37,526 nucleotides of DNA from Streptomyces sp. S3(2020) (GTDB taxonomy: Bacteria; Actinomycetota; Actinomycetes; Streptomycetales; Streptomycetaceae), in NCBI RefSeq assembly GCF_013044505.1, contig NZ_JABERD010000085.1, positions 1 through 37,526 of the forward strand, given 5' to 3'. The position numbers and the translations under genes were made by a program. Under the pieces are notes generated by a model that saw only the letters and a list, made by a program, of their open reading frames with translations, made no database searches and was not told the DNA's origin. Each line of letters begins with the position of its first letter. Position 1 is the first letter of the stretch. This document shows positions 31,515 through 37,526 of this stretch, piece by piece.

Positions 31515-31520
31515 AGGCTA
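31515..31520 (-). promoter_or_regulatory. -10 box of the leaderless hydroxyacid dehydrogenase gene
   Basis: TAGCCT on the minus strand lies 7 nt before the ATG. No convincing -35 is present, so activator dependence is possible. Confidence 0.4.
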
Positions 31521-31585
31521 TGTCAGGTGCGTGAGGGAGCAGAGGTTAGGTTGTGGGGTGCCGGAAGAGGGAGGGTCACGAGCAG

Positions 31586-32584
31586 GTGGAGCGCAGGACG
31601 ATCGGGGCGGCGGCGCTCGCGGTGGGGGATGTCGGACTCGGTTGCATGCCGATGAGCTGGGCCTACAGCGGGTCGCGGCAGCGGGGCGAGGAGTCGCTCA
31701 GGGCCGTGCACCGGGCGCTGGACCTGGGCTCGACGCTGCTGGACACGGCCGACATGTACGGCCCGTTCACCAATGAGCTGTTGGTGGGGCGGGTGTTGAA
31801 GGAGCGGCGCGCGGAGGCCTTCGTGTCGACGAAGGTGGGGCTGCTGGTCGGCGAACAGCACATCGTGGCCAACGGCCGCCCCGGCTATGTGAAGCGGGCG
31901 TGCGACGCGTCGCTGCGGCGGTTGCAGACGGACGTGATCGACCTGTACCAGCTGCATCGGGCCGACCCCGAGGTCCCCGTCGAGGAGACCTGGGGCGCGA
32001 TGGCGGAGCTCGTCCAGGCCGGGAAGGTGCGGTCGCTGGGGCTGTGCGCGGTGGGTGCGCGCGGCGGCCGTCGGTCCGGGGCCCGTCTGCACGACGCCAC
32101 GATCCGCCAGTTGCAGCGCGTCCAGCAGGTCTTCCCGGTGAGCGCGGTGGAGGCGGAACTGTCGGTGTGGTCGCCGGAGGCCCTGGAGTCGCTGCTGCCG
32201 TGGTGCGAGTCCCGCGGCGTCGGCTTCCTGGCGGCGATGCCGCTGGGCAACGGCTTCCTCACCGGCACCCTGACCCCTGGCGAGGGCTTCGAACCGGACG
32301 ACGTCCGCGCCCGCCACCCCCGCTTCACGGCGGAGATGATGGCCGCCAACCAGCCGATCGTCGTCGGTCTGCGCCGCATCGCCGCCCGCCACGGCGACGC
32401 CGTCACACCCGCCCAGGTGGCCCTGGCGTGGGTGCTGTCCCGGGGCCGCCACGTGGTCCCGGTGCCGGGCGCCAAGCAGGAGCGCTGGGTGACGGAGAAC
32501 GCGGCGGCGGCCGGCCTGCGGCTCTCCGCGCAGGATCTGGCGGAGGTGGCGGAGCTGCCGGGGGCGCGGGGATCCTGGGACTGA
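31586..32584 (+). CDS. Aldo/keto reductase
   Basis: Encodes 332 residues of the AKR (beta/alpha)8 barrel. The catalytic tetrad is visible: Asp and Tyr in LLDTADMYGP, Lys in VSTKVG and His in LYQLHRAD. The C-terminal cofactor segment with VVPVPGAKQERWVTEN marks NADP(H) binding. It reduces carbonyls of an unknown small molecule. GTG 31586 (first residues ERRTIGAAALAVGDVGLG) has GAGGG ten bases upstream. GTG 31553 is in frame but would add unlikely residues and sits right after a TAGGTT -10 box (31547-31552). It is divergent from the hydroxyacid dehydrogenase. Confidence 0.92.
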   Translation: MERRTIGAAALAVGDVGLGCMPMSWAYSGSRQRGEESLRAVHRALDLGSTLLDTADMYGPFTNELLVGRVLKERRAEAFVSTKVGLLVGEQHIVANGRPGYVKRACDASLRRLQTDVIDLYQLHRADPEVPVEETWGAMAELVQAGKVRSLGLCAVGARGGRRSGARLHDATIRQLQRVQQVFPVSAVEAELSVWSPEALESLLPWCESRGVGFLAAMPLGNGFLTGTLTPGEGFEPDDVRARHPRFTAEMMAANQPIVVGLRRIAARHGDAVTPAQVALAWVLSRGRHVVPVPGAKQERWVTENAAAAGLRLSAQDLAEVAELPGARGSWD

Positions 32585-32585
32585 C

Positions 32586-32665
32586 GGGATCGTGCGGGCC
32601 GGTGGGATCGTGCGGGCTGACGGCTGATCGCTACGGCTACGGCTACGGCCGACGAGATCGTGCGG
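32586..32665. repeat. Short direct repeats after the aldo/keto reductase
   Basis: GGGATCGTGCGGG occurs at 32586-32598 and 32604-32616 (period 18), a related GAGATCGTGCGG at 32654-32665, and CTACGG three times in tandem between 32631 and 32648. The 181-bp gap otherwise has no gene. The cause is unknown. Confidence 0.6.
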
Positions 32666-32765
32666 CTGAAAGGCCCGTCGTGGTTCGGGTCCCGGAGATC
32701 GGGAACCTGTGAGGCCCGAGCGGTGTAAGAACAGTAGAACCCACCGCGTCGAAGGGACCGAGAAC

Positions 32766-33938
32766 GTGCAACGACGAGCAGTGGCGGCCGTGTTGGCCGC
32801 AACCGCGCTCCTGGTGACGGCCGGATGTTCCTCGGACGACGGCGGTGGCGCCGGCGGCGCATCGGGCGGTGGTACGACACCGGGCAGCGGTACGTCCTCG
32901 GCGTCCTCCCCCACCCAGCAGGCCGCCGAGGAGACTCCTCCCGCGAAGGGCTCGGTGAAGGTGCTCCGTACGGCCGCCACCGGCCTTGACACCCCCTGGG
33001 GCCTGGCCCCGCTGCCCGACGGGGATCTGCTGGTCTCCTCCCGGGACGAGGCGACGATCACCCGGATCGACGGAGAGACCGGCAGGAAGACCGAGCTGGG
33101 CGAGGTGCCGGGGGTCTCCCCCGCAGGCGAGGGCGGGCTCATGGGCCTCGCGCTGTCACCGGACTACGCCTCGGACCACATGGTCTACGCCTACTTCACC
33201 TCGGCCTCCGACAACCGCATCGTCCGCATGCTGTACGAGGAGGAGAAGCCGTCCGGCGAGCAGCTGGGCGCACCGGACACCGTGTTCAGGGGCATCCCCA
33301 AGGGCTATATCCACAACGGCGGCCGGATCGCCTTCGGCCCGGACAAGATGCTGTACGCGGGCACGGGCGAGAGCGGCAACACCGGTCTGTCCCAGGACAA
33401 GAAGTCCCTGGGCGGCAAGATCCTGCGGCTGACCCCGGAGGGCGAGCCGGCCCCGGGCAACCCGTTCCCCGACTCCCCGGTGTACTCGTGGGGCCACCGC
33501 AATGTGCAGGGCCTGGCCTGGGACGCCAAGCAGCGTCTGTTCGCCTCGGAGTTCGGCCAGGACACCTGGGACGAGCTGAACGCGATCGAGCCGGGTGGCA
33601 ACTACGGCTGGCCGGAGGTCGAGGGCAGGTCCGACGACGGCGACTACCGCAATCCGATAGCCCAGTGGGCCACGGACGACGCCTCGCCCAGCGGTATCGC
33701 CTACGCCGAGGGCTCGATATGGATGGCGGGACTCAAGGGCCAGCGCCTGTGGCGCATCCCGCTGAAGGGCACGGAGGCCTCGGCCGACCCGCAGGCGTTC
33801 CTGGAGAGTGAGTACGGCCGGCTGCGCACGGTGGTGTCGGCGGGCGGCGACAAGCTGTGGCTGGTCACCAGCAACACGGACGGGAGGGGCGACCCGAAGG
33901 ACGGCGACGACCGGATCCTCCAGGTGCAGGTGAGCTGA
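32766..33938 (+). CDS. PQQ-dependent sugar (sorbosone/glucose) dehydrogenase-like lipoprotein
   Basis: Encodes 390 residues. A signal peptide with lipobox LLVTAGC (Cys about 21) is followed by a Gly/Ser/Thr-rich linker to about residue 55. The rest is a six-bladed GSDH beta-propeller: ATGLDTPWGLAPLPDGDLLV, EGGLMGLALSPDY, IHNGGRIAFGPD, SWGHRNVQGLAWD and ELNAIEPGGNYGWP are hallmark blocks. Members oxidise sugars with PQQ and calcium outside the cell; many actinobacterial homologues are uncharacterised, and activity here is inferred. GTG 32766 has AAGGGA nine bases upstream. The stop is 3 bp from the convergent stop of the small DUF6191-type gene. Confidence 0.92.
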   Translation: MQRRAVAAVLAATALLVTAGCSSDDGGGAGGASGGGTTPGSGTSSASSPTQQAAEETPPAKGSVKVLRTAATGLDTPWGLAPLPDGDLLVSSRDEATITRIDGETGRKTELGEVPGVSPAGEGGLMGLALSPDYASDHMVYAYFTSASDNRIVRMLYEEEKPSGEQLGAPDTVFRGIPKGYIHNGGRIAFGPDKMLYAGTGESGNTGLSQDKKSLGGKILRLTPEGEPAPGNPFPDSPVYSWGHRNVQGLAWDAKQRLFASEFGQDTWDELNAIEPGGNYGWPEVEGRSDDGDYRNPIAQWATDDASPSGIAYAEGSIWMAGLKGQRLWRIPLKGTEASADPQAFLESEYGRLRTVVSAGGDKLWLVTSNTDGRGDPKDGDDRILQVQVS

Positions 33939-33941
33939 CGG

Positions 33942-34136
33942 CTACCCGTCCGAGGGCTCGCCCGACGGCTCGCCGGGCGTCGGCCGCCGGACCACGACCT
34001 TGCCGGACGCGAGGTCTATCGGCCCGCGTCCGGGATCGTTGTCACCGACGTCCTCCCGCGTCAGTTCCAGCCGGTTCTCTTCGTCCTGGGTGTGTTTTCG
34101 GCCAGGTGCGAACAGTTCCTCAAAGGCGTTGAACAC
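33942..34136 (-). CDS. Small DUF6191-type protein, 64 residues
   Basis: Encodes 64 residues beginning MFNAFEELFAPGRKH, with GRGPIDLASGKVVVRRP near the C-terminus. It matches a small family I recognise as widespread in Streptomyces (DUF6191), of unknown function. An N-terminal amphipathic helix is followed by a charged, probably loose, region. The GTG start has AGGGAGG four or five bases upstream. It lies 24 bp after the stop of the large LuxR-type gene, so the two are probably one transcript. Confidence 0.82.
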   Translation of the reverse strand: MFNAFEELFAPGRKHTQDEENRLELTREDVGDNDPGRGPIDLASGKVVVRRPTPGEPSGEPSDG

Positions 34137-34160
34137 GGGACCTCCCTCGGCAGGCGTCCT

Positions 34161-37100
34161 TTACAGCGTAAGCCTGGCGTCAGGTGTTCGATCGGTGAGC
34201 GGCTCCGCCGGGAACAGCCCCAGCCGGTGCGCCACCGCCGCGGCCTCGCCCCGGCCCGAGACGCCGAGCTTCGCCAGGATGTTCGAGACATGGACGCTGG
34301 CCGTCTTCGGGGAGATGAACAGCTCCTCGGCTATCTGGCGGTTGGTGCGGCCGGCGGAGACCAGGCGCAGCACATCGCGCTCCCGGCCGGTGAGGCCGAG
34401 GGCATCGGCCTGGTCGGCGGGGGCCTGGGCTCGCTTCGGAGCGTGGGTCAGGGGGAGGCGGGCGCGCTGGGCGAGCTGGGTGACGGCGTCGGTGAGAGGC
34501 CGGGCCCCGAGGTGGCGGGCTACGGCGTGGGCGAGGCGGAGCAGCTCCGTGGCACGGTCGCGTTCGTCCTCGCCGCCGGTGGTCAGGAGCGACTCGGCGA
34601 GGCGGTGGCGGACGCGAGCGAGGTCGTAGGGGCGGTCCAGTCGCTCGAAGGCGGCGGTCACCTCGGACCAGTCGTCGGGGTCGCTCTTGCCCTCGGCGCG
34701 CAGGAGCTCGGCGCGGACCCAGCGTTCGTAGGCCTGCCAGACGGGGACGTTGGTGGCCAGGGGCTTGGCGGCGGTGCGGATGCGTTCGAGGAGTTCGGCG
34801 CGGCCGGGGTCGGCGACGGGCAGGCCTAGGGCGTCGGCCTCCATGGCGGCGGCGGTGAGCAGGAGGGGCCAGGCGTAGCGCTGGGTGTCGGGCGGGAAGC
34901 CGGTGTCCATGGCACGTTCGAGTTCGACGCGGGCGTCCAGGAGGCGGCCCTCGCCTGCGGCGACGCCGATGGCGACGCGGGAGAGGGGGATCTCGTTCTG
35001 GGGCGGCCGGTCGTGGCTGCCGAAGTGGTTTCGGGACGCGGCCAGTTGGCGGCCGGACTCGGCCAGGTCGCCTCGGGCGAGGGCGAGTTCGGCGCGCAGG
35101 AGGGCGTGGAAGCCGAGGGGCTTGGCGCTCTGCCCGACGCGCCCGGCGTGGTCGGAGGCTTCGGCGGCCTCGTCCCAGCGGCCCAGGCTGCACAGGGATT
35201 CGGCGAGGTTGCCCCAGGCCCAGGCCTCGCTGTCCGGGAGGCCGTACTGGCGGGTGTAGGCGAGCCCTTCCTCCAGGATGGGCACGGCATCGGCGGAGCG
35301 TCCGACGGCTTCGAGGGCGTCCGGAAGGTTCACATAGACGCGGGCCGCGACGGCGGACAGGCCCTGCTCGACCGTCTGCCGCTTGACGTCCAGCATCTCG
35401 GCGAGGCCTGTCTCGATGTCACCGGCGTGGACCATGAGGCTGCCGAGGGTGAGCCGGGCGTTCATCTCGATCTCGCGGACGCCGAGCATGCGCGCGTACT
35501 CCACGGCGCGCTCGGCGGCGGAGAAGGCGTCGGGGCCGGGGACGTGCACCATGGACCAGTTGGCGACGTTGGCGAGGACCTCGGCGTGCACCTCGGAGGG
35601 GGGCAGGCCGCGTACCAGCTCCTGGGCGGTGGCCAGTTCCGCCCAGCCGTCGCCCCGGGAGAGCGCCGAGATCAGCCGGGAGCGCTGGATCCAGAACCAG
35701 GCGGCGCGCAGCGGATCGCCCTCCTCCTCCAGGAGGTGCAGCGCCCGCTTGGTGATTTTCAGGGCGCGTTCCCGCTCCCCGCTGAGCCGGCCGGCCACCG
35801 CGGCCTCGGCCATCAGGTCGAGGTAGCGCAGCGGGGTGGTGGCGGGGTCGCAGCCGCAGGCGGGGTAGACCTCGGCGTAGTCGACGGGGCGCAGGGCGGC
35901 GCGGACGTCCTCGGGGGCGGTGTCCCAGAGCTCCATCGCGCGTTCCAGGAGCCGCAGTTGTTCGGAGTAGGCGTGCCGGCGGCGGGCGGTGACGGAGGCG
36001 TCCAGGACGGCGGGCAGGGCCTTGGCGGCGTCGTGGGCGTGGTACCAGTAGCTGGCCAGACGCATGACGCGGCCGTCGGCCGGCACGAGCGCGGGGTCGG
36101 TCTCCAGGGCCTCGGCGTAGCGGCGGTTGAGGCGGGAGCGCTCGCCGGGCAGGAGGTCGTCGCTGACGGCCTCGCGGACCAGGGAGTGGCGGAAGCGGTA
36201 GCCGTCGCCGTCGGGTGCGGCGCTGAGGATGTTGGCGTTCACGGCGGCCCGTAGCGCCTCGATGAGGTCGTCCTCGGCGAGCCCGGCGACGGCGGCGAGC
36301 AGCCGGTACTCGACGGTGGAACCGCCCTCGGCGACGACCCGGGCGACCCGCTGGGTGCTCTCGGGCAGTCCCTCGACGCGGACCAGGAGCAGGTCGCGGA
36401 GGGTGTCGGTGAGGCCGGTGCAGCAGCCCTCGTGGGCGGCGACGGCGAGTTCCTCGACGAAGAAGGCGTTGCCGTCGGAGCGTTCGAAGATGTCGTCGAC
36501 GGTGGCCGGGTCGGGTTCGGAGGCGAGGATGCCGGCGATCTGGCGGCCGACCTCGGTGCGGTTGAAGCGGCCGAGTTCGAGGCGGCGGACGGTGCGCAGC
36601 CGGTCGAGTTCGGCGAGCAGGGGGCGCAGTGGGTGGCGGCGGTGGATGTCGTCGGCGCGGTAGGTGGCGAGGACGACGAGGCGGCCGGTGCGCAGGGTGC
36701 GGAAGAGGTAGGCGAGGAGGTGACGGGTGGAGGCATCGGCCCAGTGCAGGTCTTCGAGGGCGACGACGACCGTGCGGTCGGCGGCGACGCGCTCCAGGAC
36801 GCGGGCGGTGAGTTCGAAGAGGCGGGCCATGCTCTGCTCGTCGTGGCGTCCCGGGGGTGCCTCGCCCAGTTCGGGCAGGAGCCGGGCCAGTTCCTCCTCC
36901 TGGCCCGCGGCCGCGGTGGTCATCTCGTCCGGCAGTTCGCGGCGCAGGGCGCGCAGGGCGGTGGAGAACGGGGCGAAGGGCAGCCCGTCGGCGCCGATCT
37001 CGACGCAGCCGCCGAGCGCGACGACCGCGCCCTGTCCGCCAGCCGCGGTGGCGAACTCCTCGACGAGACGGGTCTTGCCGACACCGGCCTCGCCGCCGAT

Positions 37101-37409
37101 CAGCAACGCCTGCGGCTCGCCCGTGGCGGCACGGGCGAGTGCCTCGTTCAAGTGGGTCAGCTCATCGGCGCGACCGACGAACACGGGACTGACGGACCTG
37201 GTCTCCACGGGCCCGAGCATCGCACGGGGGTCCGACAGCGCGGCACCGGTTTTCGCGGGGAGCGGGCGCACGGGTTCGGCGGGGAGCGGGCGCTCGGGCA
37301 CCGCCCCGGCCGACGGCGCGGCCACGGGCGGCCTCGACTCCGCGCCCCCGTCCGCCACCACAGGACGGGAGGCCGTCCCCGCCTCCCCCGTCACGGACCC
37401 CACCGCCAT
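34161..37409 (-). CDS. LAL-family LuxR-type regulator with AAA ATPase and TPR-like region
   Basis: Encodes about 1082 residues. Order: a Pro/Ala-rich N-terminus (1-70); an AAA/STAND ATPase with Walker A GGEAGVGKTR (Lys112) and Walker B VVVALEDLHWAD; arm and helical domains to about 430; a long TPR-like region (about 430-1000); and a C-terminal LuxR helix-turn-helix (LTGRERDVLRLVSAGRTNRQ, then ISPKTASVHVSNILAKLGV). Large ATP-binding LuxR regulators usually activate nearby operons or secondary metabolism; the target is unknown. ATG 37409 with GGAGG five bases upstream is chosen. The frame is open to the right edge of the window, so a start at GTG 37475 or beyond cannot be excluded, nor can a later ATG. 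The small DUF6191-type gene follows 24 bp downstream. Confidence 0.9.
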   Translation of the reverse strand: MAVGSVTGEAGTASRPVVADGGAESRPPVAAPSAGAVPERPLPAEPVRPLPAKTGAALSDPRAMLGPVETRSVSPVFVGRADELTHLNEALARAATGEPQALLIGGEAGVGKTRLVEEFATAAGGQGAVVALGGCVEIGADGLPFAPFSTALRALRRELPDEMTTAAAGQEEELARLLPELGEAPPGRHDEQSMARLFELTARVLERVAADRTVVVALEDLHWADASTRHLLAYLFRTLRTGRLVVLATYRADDIHRRHPLRPLLAELDRLRTVRRLELGRFNRTEVGRQIAGILASEPDPATVDDIFERSDGNAFFVEELAVAAHEGCCTGLTDTLRDLLLVRVEGLPESTQRVARVVAEGGSTVEYRLLAAVAGLAEDDLIEALRAAVNANILSAAPDGDGYRFRHSLVREAVSDDLLPGERSRLNRRYAEALETDPALVPADGRVMRLASYWYHAHDAAKALPAVLDASVTARRRHAYSEQLRLLERAMELWDTAPEDVRAALRPVDYAEVYPACGCDPATTPLRYLDLMAEAAVAGRLSGERERALKITKRALHLLEEEGDPLRAAWFWIQRSRLISALSRGDGWAELATAQELVRGLPPSEVHAEVLANVANWSMVHVPGPDAFSAAERAVEYARMLGVREIEMNARLTLGSLMVHAGDIETGLAEMLDVKRQTVEQGLSAVAARVYVNLPDALEAVGRSADAVPILEEGLAYTRQYGLPDSEAWAWGNLAESLCSLGRWDEAAEASDHAGRVGQSAKPLGFHALLRAELALARGDLAESGRQLAASRNHFGSHDRPPQNEIPLSRVAIGVAAGEGRLLDARVELERAMDTGFPPDTQRYAWPLLLTAAAMEADALGLPVADPGRAELLERIRTAAKPLATNVPVWQAYERWVRAELLRAEGKSDPDDWSEVTAAFERLDRPYDLARVRHRLAESLLTTGGEDERDRATELLRLAHAVARHLGARPLTDAVTQLAQRARLPLTHAPKRAQAPADQADALGLTGRERDVLRLVSAGRTNRQIAEELFISPKTASVHVSNILAKLGVSGRGEAAAVAHRLGLFPAEPLTDRTPDARLTL

Positions 37410-37526
37410 CCCCGCCTCCGTTCCCGCCCCCGCCCGCCCCGTGACCCCCCGCGCCCCCCGCCCCGCCTGCGGCACCGCGCCCGTCTGGTCGCGTCTGCCG
37501 GGGTTCCGGGGGCCGCCCCCCGCGGC

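Noticed and set aside
1..37526. CRISPR array, tRNA, rRNA, integrase or insertion sequence
   Set aside because: No repeat-spacer pattern, cloverleaf, rRNA-like stretch or transposase motif was seen by reading; automated scans were not possible.

Overview
The window is high-GC actinobacterial chromosome, almost certainly Streptomyces. The codon use is GC-rich at third positions, GTG and TTG starts are common, and several -10 boxes lie only 6-7 nt from a start codon. The core gene set ilvB-ilvN-ilvC-serA ... putA/P5C dehydrogenase ... leuB-ilvE is an arrangement I recognise from streptomycetes. I saw no rRNA, tRNA, insertion sequence, phage gene or CRISPR array.

Left part (1-8.1 kb). A CHAT-domain caspase-like protein runs off the left edge. 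It lies downstream of ilvE, and leuB lies upstream of ilvE; all three are on the minus strand. Divergent from leuB is an exported purple acid phosphatase with a candidate PHO box. Then come a 43-residue small gene, an Asp-nucleophile alpha/beta hydrolase with an unusual array of half-sites upstream, and a convergent Ser-nucleophile alpha/beta hydrolase that overlaps its 3' end.

Proline module (8.1-13.5 kb). Proline dehydrogenase and P5C dehydrogenase (minus) convert proline to glutamate. A PucR-type regulator is transcribed divergently. It is followed by a LysE/RhtB exporter coupled to a HAD phosphatase.

Transport module (13.5-21.5 kb). A decayed MFS gene precedes a four-gene Opp/Dpp/Nik-type ABC importer: lipoprotein binding protein, one polypeptide fusing both permeases, and two ATPases. 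A Zur-like dyad overlaps its probable promoter, so metal or metallophore uptake is a reasonable hypothesis. A TetR repressor and a divergent 14-TM drug exporter share an operator-rich promoter region.

Branched-chain amino acid and serine module (21.5-27.1 kb, minus). ilvB-ilvN-ilvC is preceded by a 13-codon leader peptide (MRTRILVLGKRVG) and a U-tailed terminator, a classical translation-coupled attenuator. serA follows ilvC after a strong terminator. leuB and ilvE, about 20 kb away, complete much of the pathway.

Right part (27.1-37.5 kb). A ten-TM PAS-GGDEF-EAL protein (intact GGDEF, degenerate EAL) ends inside the ilvB promoter. Then come a D-2-hydroxyacid dehydrogenase, a divergent aldo/keto reductase, a PQQ-dependent sugar dehydrogenase-like lipoprotein, a small DUF6191-type protein and a large LAL-family LuxR regulator that reaches the right edge.

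The best leads for new biology are the CHAT protein with C-terminal helical repeats, the putatively Zur-controlled importer with fused permeases, the half-site array at 6270-6356, and the competing hairpins in the leuB-ilvE and ilvN-ilvC gaps. None of these is proven by sequence alone.
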